A stretch of DNA of 64,000 nt from Novipirellula artificiosorum. GTDB lineage: Bacteria; Planctomycetota; Planctomycetia; Pirellulales; Pirellulaceae. The stretch spans positions 239,682 to 303,681 of the forward strand of contig NZ_SJPV01000008.1 in the NCBI RefSeq assembly GCF_007860135.1, given 5' to 3'. Shown one piece after another: positions 1 through 9,078 of the stretch. Each line of letters opens with the position of its first letter. Position 1 is the first letter of the stretch. Below the pieces are notes generated by a model, which saw only the letters and a list, made by a program, of their open reading frames with translations, was not told the DNA's origin and searched no databases. The position numbers and the translations under genes were made by a program.

Positions 1-1509
1 ACAAACGATTCCTTGCCGGATGTGCAGCGTTTGCTTCAATCGTCGCTGAAGGATTCACTTGATCACGCGGTCGATCAGTTGACGTTTTCAGGAACGCGCT
101 ACGTTCGTGGCGCAACGCTCGGGGCGGTCCGTCGAGATATGATGAGCAACCCCGAAGAGATTGCGTTGCGAGTGTTCGCGGATCAATCGCCTGGCTATTT
201 GCGGGGCACCGCATTCGATTTCTATTCGCGACGTAACTGGTATCCCGCATCGCGTCATACACTCGATGCAGAATACTTTTCGCCCGACATGGACGATACC
301 GCAGTCGAAGCGAGGGGAAGGGCGACCACGGAGTTACGAAGCGGATCCCGTTCGGAATTGCGGCGATTCCAGATTGAGGGTGCACCCAACGATGTGATCG
401 GTACGATTGAAGTACGCAACATCCCGATGAAGGGAAATACGGTTTTCATGCCGTTGGCATCCAATTGGATCGAAGCCCGAAGCGGCCGCGTGACCCTCAG
501 CCGAAATCGGACCGTGCGTCATGGCGTCAACGTTTTGAGCCCCTACGTGCTCGGCGTTGCGCGCACGTCGGAAACGGATGCAATGAGTGAGACGCGGCGG
601 CGAACGCTATTGTCGATACCCGAAAACCTACGAGCGGTCGTTGAGCCATTGGCACAGCGTCTTTGCGAGGGTGTCTCGGAACCCCGCGACAAGGCGAAAC
701 GCGTGGCCGCTTTTTTTCAGTCAACCTTCTCGTATTCCCTCGATCTGCCCCAGTTGTCGCAGTCTCAAGATCCGATCCGCTACTTCCTTGAAAACGAGCA
801 CCCCGCGCATTGCGAACTTTTTGCATCCGCCACGGCAATGTTGCTTCGCGCCGAAGAGGTTCCGACTCGTTACGTGACGGGCTATGTCGTGAGTGAACTT
901 CACGAGGACCAAGTGTATTGGGTCGCTCGTAATCGTGACGCTCACGCTTGGGTGGAAGCGTACGACGAAAGATCGCAAGTTTGGTTCCCTGTCGAAGCGA
1001 CCCCCGGGCGCCAATACCGGACCGTTACGGTCGACGAGAGCCAATTGAGTGATACCTACGCGAGCGGTCAGGATGGCGACGACGAAGCGGACTTCGCCCA
1101 GTCATGGCTCTCGTCGACTTGGGCATTCCTGGCTACGCTTCGAGCCAGCAACCCGTTGTTGAAGGTTTTTCAATTTGCCCAGGGGCCGTTGTTCTTGCTC
1201 GTTTCGGTTTTATTGTGGAAACGATATCAGATCGCCAATGCTTCGTCGGCAAATCCCGTCGACATCCTCAGTCGTAAGATGTTGCGACAAGTCGATCGCC
1301 GAATGAAAAGGGCTTCACTGGTTCGGCAAGGGAATGAAACGATGCATCAGTTTGCGGCTCGCATCGAAAACACTTTCCCACCGTCGAAGACTCCGGTGCA
1401 ACCGTGTGTTGACGAGGTTGCGGATTGGTACCGACGATTTGCGGAGGCTCGTTATCGAGGCGAAACTCCAGAGCCCTTCACAGGGGCACCCCCGAAGTTT
1501 CGAAAGTAA
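1..1509 (+). CDS. Transglutaminase-like membrane protein, TgpA type (5' end outside window)
   Basis: The frame is open from the first base, so the N-terminus lies upstream. The last ~500 residues show a transglutaminase-core fold. The likely catalytic Cys is codon 271 (context AHCELFASA), the His is codon 315 (RDAHAWVEAYD), and the third acidic position is in WFPVEATPG. After the core come an acidic Asp/Glu linker, one hydrophobic segment (GPLFLLVSVLLW) and a charged cytoplasmic tail ending in ADWYRRFAEARYRGE, which resembles the DUF4129 tail of TgpA proteins. In that family an N-terminal multi-pass DUF3488 region precedes the periplasmic core; here it would be off the window. The substrate is unknown. 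The last 58 bases overlap the convergent zinc-ribbon gene. Confidence 0.85.
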   Translation, partial: TNDSLPDVQRLLQSSLKDSLDHAVDQLTFSGTRYVRGATLGAVRRDMMSNPEEIALRVFADQSPGYLRGTAFDFYSRRNWYPASRHTLDAEYFSPDMDDTAVEARGRATTELRSGSRSELRRFQIEGAPNDVIGTIEVRNIPMKGNTVFMPLASNWIEARSGRVTLSRNRTVRHGVNVLSPYVLGVARTSETDAMSETRRRTLLSIPENLRAVVEPLAQRLCEGVSEPRDKAKRVAAFFQSTFSYSLDLPQLSQSQDPIRYFLENEHPAHCELFASATAMLLRAEEVPTRYVTGYVVSELHEDQVYWVARNRDAHAWVEAYDERSQVWFPVEATPGRQYRTVTVDESQLSDTYASGQDGDDEADFAQSWLSSTWAFLATLRASNPLLKVFQFAQGPLFLLVSVLLWKRYQIANASSANPVDILSRKMLRQVDRRMKRASLVRQGNETMHQFAARIENTFPPSKTPVQPCVDEVADWYRRFAEARYRGETPEPFTGAPPKFRK

Positions 1510-1811
1510 CCCGGCAAGGCGCCGACGTAGCGGCTACAGTGCGTGCAGACGTGCGAGTTCACGGAAATCGTCGCGCCACAGGTTGGACAAGGACGCGTTA
1601 CCGGGTGCCCAAGGGATGGTGGAGGTGGCAGCGGTTCGACGGAGCCGAGAATTTGCATCACACCCGAATCCGTGATCGCAGCCGATTGTGGCCGCTCGAA
1701 TAGAAACGTCTCCCTGCAACGCGGGCACCTGACCCTTTTGCCTAAGAGTTCTATCCCCCCTCGAACGTGGTGTCCCGATGGACACTGAACTTCGATTTTC
1801 TCTGAATGCAT
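1452..1811 (-). CDS. Small double zinc-ribbon protein
   Basis: A 119-residue protein with two separated cysteine clusters. The N-terminal one is a CPSGH motif paired with VRCPRC, and the C-terminal one is CPTC paired with CTHC, each giving a four-ligand zinc ribbon. The middle is Pro-rich (EPLPPPPS). No catalytic domain is visible, so the role is probably protein or nucleic-acid binding. It is divergent from the AcuI-like gene and its 3' end overlaps the transglutaminase gene by 58 bases tail-to-tail. Cysteine spacing that only makes sense in this frame argues for a real gene. Confidence 0.7.
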   Translation of the reverse strand: MHSEKIEVQCPSGHHVRGGIELLGKRVRCPRCRETFLFERPQSAAITDSGVMQILGSVEPLPPPPSLGHPVTRPCPTCGATISVNSHVCTHCSRYVGALPGYFRNFGGAPVKGSGVSPR

Positions 1812-1954
1812 GATGGTCTCCCTAATCCCGTTTGGTTACGTAGCGTCCGTGCCCTGTCGCGGCCTCTGTTTTGAACCCCTAACGCACCAGCCTGGTTTCG
1901 CACTATTCTGTTGTTTCGATCAGATCCCCGTTCTTGAAGGAAGAAGGAAGAGAG

Positions 1955-2962
1955 ATGAGTTCAACCATGCGATGTTTTTGGGTCGAAAAGAGCGAATCGG
2001 GCGAGATTCGTGCTGAGGTGACCGAGAAACCCTGTTCGGTGCTCGACCAGGCGAAAAGTGATGCACCGCGAGTCCGGATCCGCGTCAATCTGTCCTCACT
2101 CAATTACAAGGACGCGCTGGCAGCTACGGGACATCCAGGGATTGTGCGGCATTTTCCCCATATTCCGGGCATCGATGCGGTTGGGGCCGTCGTCCACAGT
2201 GATTCCAGCGACTTCTCCGTGGGGGAGGAAGTCCTTGTCACCGGCAACGATCTAGGCGTGGGGCACTTTGGGGCTTGGGCGGAAATGATTGATGTTCCGG
2301 CTGAGTGGGTGTTACCCTTGCCCAAAACCCTGTCGCCGCTCGAAGCCATGACGCTTGGGACCGCTGGATTCACTGCGGCACAGTGCGTTCAAGCGTTGAT
2401 CGCCCATGAAATCACACCCGACCGTGGCAGCATTGTTGTGACGGGTGCGACCGGCGGAGTGGCGAGTGTGTCGATTGAGATTTTGCGTAAACTCGGCTAC
2501 TCAATCACCGCCGTCACGGGCAAGCAGGAGCATCACCAGGCTCTGCTCGATCGTGGCGTCGACCAGGTGGTGACTCGCAGCGACTTTATCGATCAAACCA
2601 AGCGACCTTTGCTCGGTGGGAAATACGCGGGCGGCGTCGACACGGTGGGTGGGTCGATGCTTGAAACCGTCTTGCGATCGACCGCGTACCGTGGATGTGT
2701 GACGGCATGTGGGCTTACCGGTGGCGCCGACCTAAATATAACCGTCCATCCCTTCATCCTTCGTGGGATCACGCTCTGTGGCATCGATTCGGCAATGTGC
2801 CCGCTGCCCAAACGCAAAGTCATTTGGGAGAAGCTCGCCGGTGAGTGGAAGCTTGCGGGGCTCGAATCCTTGGCGACCCAAGTTCCGCTCGAGCAGACCC
2901 CGGCATGGGTACAGCGGATCTTGGCCGGGGGCGTATCCGGACGCGTGGTCGTCGGGCTTTAA
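1955..2962 (+). CDS. YhdH/AcuI-type NADPH-dependent acrylyl-CoA reductase-like quinone oxidoreductase
   Basis: A 335-residue medium-chain dehydrogenase of the YhdH/YhfP (AcuI) subfamily. It has the N-terminal GroES-like region (NYKDALAATG, then FPHIPGIDAVG), the central Rossmann motif VTGATGGVASVSIEIL, and the family's C-terminal pattern ending near AGGVSGRVVVGL. There is no structural-zinc Cys cluster, as usual for this branch. AcuI reduces acryloyl-CoA to propionyl-CoA with NADPH; family members otherwise reduce quinones or enones. The ATG at 1955 is preferred over an upstream TTG at 1934 because a purine-rich GAAGGAAG tract lies just before it. Confidence 0.85.
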   Translation: MSSTMRCFWVEKSESGEIRAEVTEKPCSVLDQAKSDAPRVRIRVNLSSLNYKDALAATGHPGIVRHFPHIPGIDAVGAVVHSDSSDFSVGEEVLVTGNDLGVGHFGAWAEMIDVPAEWVLPLPKTLSPLEAMTLGTAGFTAAQCVQALIAHEITPDRGSIVVTGATGGVASVSIEILRKLGYSITAVTGKQEHHQALLDRGVDQVVTRSDFIDQTKRPLLGGKYAGGVDTVGGSMLETVLRSTAYRGCVTACGLTGGADLNITVHPFILRGITLCGIDSAMCPLPKRKVIWEKLAGEWKLAGLESLATQVPLEQTPAWVQRILAGGVSGRVVVGL

Positions 2963-3087
2963 GGATCAAATCGCCGATTTGCAACACTTGCACATCCGTT
3001 CGTACTACAATGCGAGGTGGTCAGCCATTTCTCTTTGCCAAGCGACTGACTTTTGGCGATCGATTGCTTGAGAGGACCGTGTCGATC

Positions 3088-4227
3088 ATGAACGCGCAAC
3101 GTCCCCCCACCCCGCTGCGACCACCGCGAGAAGAGATTCGCGTGTTGTTGGCGTTTGTCACCAAAAGCGACGCGTCCGATCTTCACCTCAAAGTCGGCTT
3201 GCCGCCTTTCATTCGTATCGGCGGGCACCTTCGTCAACTCGACACACCGCCACTGCCATCCTCGGAGTACATTGCCGAGATGATGGCGGAGTTGATGCCC
3301 AAGTCACGCTTGGAAGAATACAAGGAACTCGGCAGTGCCGACTTTGCGGTGTTAGCGGAAAGCGGTGATCGATTTCGCGTGAACGCGTTCCGATCGGACA
3401 GCCAGATGCATGCTGCACTGCGTCGGGTGCAGTGCAAGATTCCTGACTTTGAAAAACTTCGACTTCCGCCGATCTATGAGCGGACCATCGCGCTGACCCA
3501 TGACGGATTGGTCTTGGTCAGCGGCGTGACGGGCAGTGGAAAGAGCAGCACGTTGGCCGCGATGCTTGATCACATCAATTCGCATCGGAGCATGCATGTG
3601 ATCACGATTGAAGACCCGATCGAGTTCCGCTTCGTTTCACGGAAATCGATCATTTCCCAAAGAGAGATTGGCATCGATGTTCCGACCTATGCTCATGCGC
3701 TTCGCTATGTGGTGCGTCAAGATCCCGATTGCATTCTGATCGGTGAACTCCGCGACAAAGACACGATCCTTGCCGCCTTGCAAGCTGCCGAAACCGGTCA
3801 CTTGGTTCTCGCATCCATGCACTGCAGCGACGCAGAACAATCGTTTAGCCGCATCTTGGAGTTTTTTCCGCAAGCGGAGCATGCGTTTATCCGATCGTCC
3901 CTCGCGAATAGTTTGCGGGCGATCATGGTCCAACGGCTTGTTCCCGGCGCTGTCGAGGGTGAGCGTTTCCCCGCGACCGAAGTTTTGCTGAACAATTCGC
4001 TGGTCCGAGAAAAAATCCTGCATTGCAAAGATGACGACATCCCTGCGATTTTGAACGTTTGCAAGGACGAAGGGATGCGAGATTTTACCCTCTCCCTTTG
4101 CGAGTTGGTCAACGCGGGATCGATTTCGAAAGAAGTTGCAATGGAGTACGCGCCGCATCGCGAATCGTTACTCTCGTTGCTGAAGGGGATCGATACCGCC
4201 GGAGCCGGATTGGTTTCTCGCGTCTAG
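3088..4227 (+). CDS. pilT: Twitching-motility retraction ATPase PilT
   Basis: A 379-residue secretion-type ATPase. The N-terminal domain (SDASDLHLKVGLPP) is followed by a Walker A motif GVTGSGKSST near residue 150, the Asp box region ITIEDPIEF, Walker B in PDCILIGELRD, and the His-box segment ETGHLVLASMH. Length and motif order match PilT, which powers type IV pilus retraction at the inner membrane. The start at 3088 begins NAQRPPTPLRPP; the open frame runs further upstream but that part is basic, atypical and overlaps the reductase gene. No other pilus genes are nearby, so it is an orphan locus. It converges on the sulfatase gene. Confidence 0.92.
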   Translation: MNAQRPPTPLRPPREEIRVLLAFVTKSDASDLHLKVGLPPFIRIGGHLRQLDTPPLPSSEYIAEMMAELMPKSRLEEYKELGSADFAVLAESGDRFRVNAFRSDSQMHAALRRVQCKIPDFEKLRLPPIYERTIALTHDGLVLVSGVTGSGKSSTLAAMLDHINSHRSMHVITIEDPIEFRFVSRKSIISQREIGIDVPTYAHALRYVVRQDPDCILIGELRDKDTILAALQAAETGHLVLASMHCSDAEQSFSRILEFFPQAEHAFIRSSLANSLRAIMVQRLVPGAVEGERFPATEVLLNNSLVREKILHCKDDDIPAILNVCKDEGMRDFTLSLCELVNAGSISKEVAMEYAPHRESLLSLLKGIDTAGAGLVSRV

Positions 4228-4299
4228 CATCGTGCGGGGCGGGCTCGCTTGCCCAACCCCGATCTACCGAAACCCAAAGCACGTCGCTTGCGGCTTCGG

Positions 4300-5862
4300 C
4301 TAGTCTTCGCTCACCATGCTGCCCCACCATGACGGATCGGGTTGCCAATCGGGTGCAAGCATGGCTGCGTGACTTCGCTCGAGATTCGCCTTGTTGGCGG
4401 TTTGAATACGATGGAATTTCGCTTCGGTCTTCTCGGGATCGTAGCGTGGATCGGGTTCGGGAAGCTTCGCCTTCACCGCCTGAAGCCATTCATCCAACTG
4501 CTTGGCCATCGACGCGGTCCGAACGGGCATCGCGAGCGACAAATCACTGGTTTCATAGGGATCCTGCTCTAAGTTGTAGAGTTCGTTACGACCATCCTCG
4601 TAATAGTGGATCAACTTCCATTGCCCATCACGGAAAAGCGAACTCGGCTCGCCCCCTTGATTGTCATAGTGCGGGTAGTGCCAATACAGCGGACGAGGTT
4701 GGATCGAACCGTTTTCGAGCAATGGGACCAAACTGACTCCATCGACATGCTGTTCAGGTTTCGAAGGAACACCACAAAGGTCGAGCAAGGTCGGGTAAAA
4801 GTCCGCGCCCGTTACGGGGGTATCACAGCTGGATGCTTTCGAAATACGTTTGGGGTACTTGATGTAGAACGGTTCGCGAATCCCGCCTTCCCATTGCCGC
4901 CCCTTGCCACCTCGCAGTGGCAAGTTGCTCGTGGCGTAAGCGTCGCCGGACGATACCCCACCGTTGTCACTGGTGAAAATGACAATCGTCGATTCGCTGA
5001 GCCCCGCGGTGTCGAGAGCGTCAAGGACGTGGCCCACGGATTGATCCAGCGTTTCCATCATGCCGGCATAGATCGGATGGTCTTGGACTTGGCGGACAGG
5101 CAAGGTGCGGTCGACTTTGAATCGCGATTGGCCAGCGGGCAACTTCGGAGCGGCCTTGCGATACTTTTGCCAAAGTGCTTGGGTGGTTTGAACCGGTCCA
5201 TGAACGCTGTAGAACGACAGCATCGCGAAAAAGGGCTGTTCTCGATGGGTCTTGATGAACTTTGCGGTTTCGTCCGCTAACCGAAGCGGCAGCGATTCAC
5301 CGTCGGGACCATCGGTCATGAGCGGATTTTTATAGGGTGAGAAATATCCTCCCGGAGGGCTGCCGCGATCATGACCACCCACGTTGATGTCGTAGCCGTG
5401 GTCGGTCGGCCAGGAGCCCTGCCCGCCCAGATGCCACTTGCCGGCAAAGAAAGTCCGATAACCGGCTTCCTGCATCGCTTCGGCAATCGTCACATCCTCG
5501 TGCGGTAAAGCGTGCAAGTACTCGGCTGGCAACAACCGGTCTTCGCGTTTCCATTTCAGCCCCGAGGCCGCCCCAATCCACTGGGTGATCCCATGCCGAG
5601 CAGTGAATTTGCCTGTCTGGATACTCGCACGCGAGGGGCTGCAAACACGGCACGTTGCGTAACCTTGAGTGAACCGCATTCCATCGCGTGCCAATTGGTC
5701 GATCCGCGGGGTGTGATAAAAACGGCTGCCTTCACCCGAAAGGTCATGAAGCCCTAAGTCGTCAACCAAGATGAACAGTACGTTGGGACGCTCGCTTTCG
5801 GCGGCAACGGCACTCACGTTGCATAACAAAAGACTGAGGCAAAACATAACACAGCGTGGCAT
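4300..5862 (-). CDS. Secreted arylsulfatase (formylglycine-type sulfatase)
   Basis: A 520-residue family S1 sulfatase. A Cys-rich hydrophobic signal peptide ends near VAAES. The metal-binding pair is in LFILVDDLG, the modified cysteine is in CSPSRASIQTGK (the C-x-P-S-R signature for formylglycine conversion), and the second Asp/Asn metal site is in IFTSDNGG. The C-terminal part ends with the typical ELYNLEQDPYETSDL segment. It should hydrolyse sulfate esters of polysaccharides outside the cytoplasm, a class greatly expanded in marine planctomycetes. The ATG at 5862 is chosen over a TTG at 5874 because it leaves a normal signal peptide and a GGA lies 7 bases before it. Confidence 0.93.
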   Translation of the reverse strand: MPRCVMFCLSLLLCNVSAVAAESERPNVLFILVDDLGLHDLSGEGSRFYHTPRIDQLARDGMRFTQGYATCRVCSPSRASIQTGKFTARHGITQWIGAASGLKWKREDRLLPAEYLHALPHEDVTIAEAMQEAGYRTFFAGKWHLGGQGSWPTDHGYDINVGGHDRGSPPGGYFSPYKNPLMTDGPDGESLPLRLADETAKFIKTHREQPFFAMLSFYSVHGPVQTTQALWQKYRKAAPKLPAGQSRFKVDRTLPVRQVQDHPIYAGMMETLDQSVGHVLDALDTAGLSESTIVIFTSDNGGVSSGDAYATSNLPLRGGKGRQWEGGIREPFYIKYPKRISKASSCDTPVTGADFYPTLLDLCGVPSKPEQHVDGVSLVPLLENGSIQPRPLYWHYPHYDNQGGEPSSLFRDGQWKLIHYYEDGRNELYNLEQDPYETSDLSLAMPVRTASMAKQLDEWLQAVKAKLPEPDPRYDPEKTEAKFHRIQTANKANLERSHAAMLAPDWQPDPSWWGSMVSED

Positions 5863-6012
5863 GGTTATTTCCAAACAAGCGGATGGATGGCAGGAACGAG
5901 ATGTGCAGGTCGCAAGTCAATGCGTCGCGGGCAGGACCGACAATGGTGGCCGGTGCGGATTCTATCTTACACCCTTTTGCCCGCCACCGCTGACGTTTTT
6001 TCTGGCACTCGG

Positions 6013-7365
6013 TCAGGCTCCATCACCGCTCGGAGCCAACAACTGAGCAACTCGATCCACCAGCGCAGAGGGGTGGTCGTGAGTGTACGCGACCTGCTCC
6101 GATTGCTTGGTCGCCAAGACTTTGAGTTGACATTCGCCCTCTGCCCATTCGGTCCCACCCGCAATGATTGCGATCGTGAATCCGTGGGCATCGGCATATT
6201 TCAACTGGGCCCCCAGCTTCCGCGGTTCAGGATACACCTCGACGGCAATTCCCGCCGATCGCAATTGGTGAGCCAACCGCAAGTAGTCGTCACGATGGTC
6301 TTTGTCGAAATAGGTCACCAAGACGGGCGCCGGGGTGGATGCGGTGGGCAGCAAGTTCAGTTGCTCCATTGCCGCAATCAACCGATCGAGCCCGAGCGAC
6401 GCTCCGATGCCCGGCAGATGCTGTTTCGTGTACAGGCCGGCTAAGTTGTCGTACCGACCACCGCTGCAAACGCTTCCAATCGTGGGCAAATCATCGAGCG
6501 TCGTCTCAAAAATCACTCCGGTGTAATAGTCCAGTCCACGCGCGATCGAAACGTCGAGCCGTAACCGTTGCTTGGGAACACCCGACGCGAGCGAGCCTTC
6601 GTAGATGTCTCTTAGCCGCGCGATTCCCGTCATAGCCGTTTCGTTGCCACCACTGATTTGGGTCAACGTCGCGAACACGGAATCGGCTTCTCCGGTGCAA
6701 TCTGCAAGCTGCAAAACGGCATCCGCCTGCTCGCTCGTCACGCCAGCGGCCGAGATCATTTCGTCGGCCGTCTTCTTTCTGCCAATCTTTTCTAATTTGT
6801 CCAAGCTGCGAAGGACTGCGACGCTGCGGTCGGCAAGATCCAAATGCTCAAGCAGCCCGGTCAAGATGGCGCGATTGTTAATGCTGATGGTAAACCGATC
6901 GAATCCAATCGTTTCGAGCAAACGATTGATCACCGCGACCGCTTCGATGTCCGCTAACACCGACTCGGTACCAATCGTATCGAAATCGCATTGAACGAAT
7001 TCGCGATAGCGACCTTCTTGCGGTTTTTCACCTCGCCACACTGGCGCGATATGGTAGCGTTTGAAGGGAACTCCAAGCGATCCAATGTGCTGCGCTGCAA
7101 AGCGAGCCAGAGGGACCGTCAAGTCAAAACGCATGCCCACGTCACGGCCACCGTTGTCGGTGAACCGATAGATCTGGCGATCCGTTTCCTCGCTACCTTT
7201 CCCCGTCAAGATCTCCAAATGCTCCAGCGTTGGGGTGTCGATGGGCGCAAATCCAAAGGAACGAAACACTTCACGCGCCGTTTGCATCAACTGTTCGCGA
7301 GGGATCATCACGGCTGGCAGGTAGTCGCGAAACCCCTTCAGCGTTCTCGGTTGGATCAGGGACAT
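6013..7365 (-). CDS. hisS: Histidyl-tRNA synthetase
   Basis: A 450-residue class II aminoacyl-tRNA synthetase. It begins with the family pattern RTLKGFRDYLP. The motif 2 region follows (PFKRYHIAPVWRGEKPQ, then YREFVQCDFD), then the histidine-binding peptides LDYYTGVIFE and GGRYDNL, motif 3 in GASLGLDRLI, and the C-terminal anticodon-binding domain (VLVTYFD...). It charges tRNA-His in the cytoplasm. Length is normal. It lies downstream of the YkgJ-type gene on the same strand, with a palindromic repeat element between them. Confidence 0.96.
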   Translation of the reverse strand: MSLIQPRTLKGFRDYLPAVMIPREQLMQTAREVFRSFGFAPIDTPTLEHLEILTGKGSEETDRQIYRFTDNGGRDVGMRFDLTVPLARFAAQHIGSLGVPFKRYHIAPVWRGEKPQEGRYREFVQCDFDTIGTESVLADIEAVAVINRLLETIGFDRFTISINNRAILTGLLEHLDLADRSVAVLRSLDKLEKIGRKKTADEMISAAGVTSEQADAVLQLADCTGEADSVFATLTQISGGNETAMTGIARLRDIYEGSLASGVPKQRLRLDVSIARGLDYYTGVIFETTLDDLPTIGSVCSGGRYDNLAGLYTKQHLPGIGASLGLDRLIAAMEQLNLLPTASTPAPVLVTYFDKDHRDDYLRLAHQLRSAGIAVEVYPEPRKLGAQLKYADAHGFTIAIIAGGTEWAEGECQLKVLATKQSEQVAYTHDHPSALVDRVAQLLAPSGDGA

Positions 7366-7454
7366 TGGGTGTTCTTGCAGAGAGAGTGGGGAGAAAGAAG
7401 GAAGTCCGATGACGCGGACGCAGCCAGGGTCCGTCCTTTGACGTTCGCGAGTTT

Positions 7455-7583
7455 TAGTGGACCGTCAGCATTAAATTATAGGGTAGTGGATTTCGCCAGA
7501 AATCCGTAACTCAAATGTTCTTAGGGACTTCTGGCGAAGTCCACTACGTCCCAACTCGCAGTTTTAACCTTGACGGTCCACTA
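7455..7583. repeat. REP-like nested palindromic element
   Basis: Two nested inverted repeats. The outer arms are 7455-7467 and 7571-7583 (TAGTGGACCGTCA and its complement, perfect over 13 bases). The inner arms are 7483-7505 and 7525-7547. Each inner arm is itself a small hairpin: GGATTT-CGCCAG-AAATCC and GGACTT-CTGGCG-AAGTCC. The pair can therefore form two short stems or one long cruciform. The outer right arm contains the TAG stop of the YkgJ-like gene (complement of 7581-7583). The layout resembles REP/BIME or small MITE-like elements. Confidence 0.8.
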
Positions 7584-8090
7584 GGCGATCGGCAGCGCCG
7601 TCGGACGTCGGCTGCGAAGTCGATCATGTTTCTTCGTGTTCGGATCGGGAAATTGTCGGCCGAACAACGCATCGGCGTACTCGTCAAGTTGTTCGGGGGT
7701 TTCGAAATACTTCTCGTAACACCAGTCGTCTTCGAATTCGCACTCGTCGGTCGTGTAATCACGGCAAATTTGTGGACGGGTCTCATAGATCCCGCATCGA
7801 TGATCCTGTTGCAAATGCTTGCAGGTGGTGTACACCAACAGGTACCAAGTTTCGCCTTCGACAAACACTGTGGCGTGTTCGTGCAGCAAGTACCAGCGGA
7901 TAAAATCGAAGTCACGACGAGTAACGGGTTCATCGATCGCCAGTGCGAAGTAATGACAACATTTCGCGCTACAATGTTCGCAGAGGTTCGCATCCTTGGG
8001 GAAATCTCGACGGCGGCGAATCGTGGTTGACAAAGCGGCTTGGGACACGTTCGGAAGATCCTGAAAAAGCAAGTGGTGGTTCTGTCGCAC
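7581..8090 (-). CDS. YkgJ-family cysteine-cluster (putative Fe/Zn-binding) protein
   Basis: About 169 residues with the characteristic cysteine pattern of the YkgJ/UPF0153 family: an N-terminal CEHCSAKCC cluster, a central TTCKHL site, then HRCGIYETRPQICRDY, and a late EDDWCYEKYF. The family is thought to bind a metal or Fe-S cluster; its reaction is unknown. Two starts are possible. GTG at 8090 lacks a ribosome site. GTG at 8048 has AGGA about 9 bases upstream and keeps all the cysteines, so the true protein may be 14 residues shorter. The stop codon lies inside a palindromic element. Divergent from purU. Confidence 0.8.
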   Translation of the reverse strand: MRQNHHLLFQDLPNVSQAALSTTIRRRRDFPKDANLCEHCSAKCCHYFALAIDEPVTRRDFDFIRWYLLHEHATVFVEGETWYLLVYTTCKHLQQDHRCGIYETRPQICRDYTTDECEFEDDWCYEKYFETPEQLDEYADALFGRQFPDPNTKKHDRLRSRRPTALPIA

Positions 8091-8159
8091 TGGAAAATGC
8101 AGTAAAAACTAGCATCGCCAGCGTCGTTGGCAAGGTATCATCCTTCGGAGTCGGATTCA

Positions 8160-9020
8160 GTGGAAGTCGTCATCACCGCACTTGGGCCAGATAATTCAGG
8201 ATTGGCGGACCCGATCATTCACCATGTGACGGGCCGCGGTGCCCGTATTTCTGAAATCCAAATGTATGACCATGACGAGGAGCAACTGTTTGCGATGCTG
8301 TGTCGGATCGATGTTCCCGATGCGGAACTCGACAAATTGACCGATGCGATGCGCCAAATTGGCGAAGTCACAGGGCTTGCGATTCGCGTCTGGAGCAGCG
8401 AGCGACGAGCGGCACGCCCTCGATTGGCTGTCTGCGGTACGTTTCTCGAACACACTCCGCGAGCCATTTTGCAGGCCGTTCGGGATGGAATTATCCACGC
8501 AGAAGTTCCCGTCCTGATCTCCAACCGCAAGAAATTGGCTCCACTGGCCCGTGAGTTTGGTGTGGACTTCGAAATGATTGGCGACGCACAAGGTGCCGCG
8601 GATGATCATAAAATGGTTGCAACACTCGATCGCCACGATATCGACTACGTCGTTCTCGCTCGCTACATGCGAATTCTACCTCCGTCGATCTGTTGGCAAT
8701 TTGCAGGTGGGCGAATCATCAATTTGCACCACGGCTTGCTACCGGGTTTCCCCGGCTTTCGCCCCTATCACGACGCGTTCAATGCCCGAATGCTCACCTA
8801 TGGTGCGACTTGCCATTTCATCATTCCGGAACTTGACGCAGGGAATCAAACGATCAATCAGCGTACCTTCTCGGTGGCTCCGGGAACTCGAATCGAGGAG
8901 GTGATGCGGATCGGTGAAAGTGAGAACGAGCCGGCCTGTTTAGTGGAAGGCGTTCGTCGGGTGGTCGACCGCGAAGTGTACTTGCATTTTCACCGTGTCG
9001 CTGCCCGAAGCAAACCCTAA
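8160..9020 (+). CDS. purU: Formyltetrahydrofolate deformylase
   Basis: A 286-residue protein with an N-terminal ACT-like domain (VVITALGPDNSGL, then HVTGRGARISEIQMY) and a C-terminal formyltransferase/hydrolase domain. The active-site Asn-His-Asp set is visible: INLHHGLLPGFPG supplies Asn and His, and PELDAGNQTINQ supplies Asp. PurU hydrolyses 10-formyl-THF to formate and THF, balancing one-carbon units for purine synthesis. The GTG at 8160 is preferred over TTG at 8127 because GGAG lies about 9 bases upstream and the ACT domain begins immediately. Confidence 0.92.
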   Translation: MEVVITALGPDNSGLADPIIHHVTGRGARISEIQMYDHDEEQLFAMLCRIDVPDAELDKLTDAMRQIGEVTGLAIRVWSSERRAARPRLAVCGTFLEHTPRAILQAVRDGIIHAEVPVLISNRKKLAPLAREFGVDFEMIGDAQGAADDHKMVATLDRHDIDYVVLARYMRILPPSICWQFAGGRIINLHHGLLPGFPGFRPYHDAFNARMLTYGATCHFIIPELDAGNQTINQRTFSVAPGTRIEEVMRIGESENEPACLVEGVRRVVDREVYLHFHRVAARSKP

Positions 9021-9078
9021 TCGCTGCATGCGGTTGCCCAGTGGCCTTCGGCTGAAGTCCCCTTACCGAAACGCCCCC

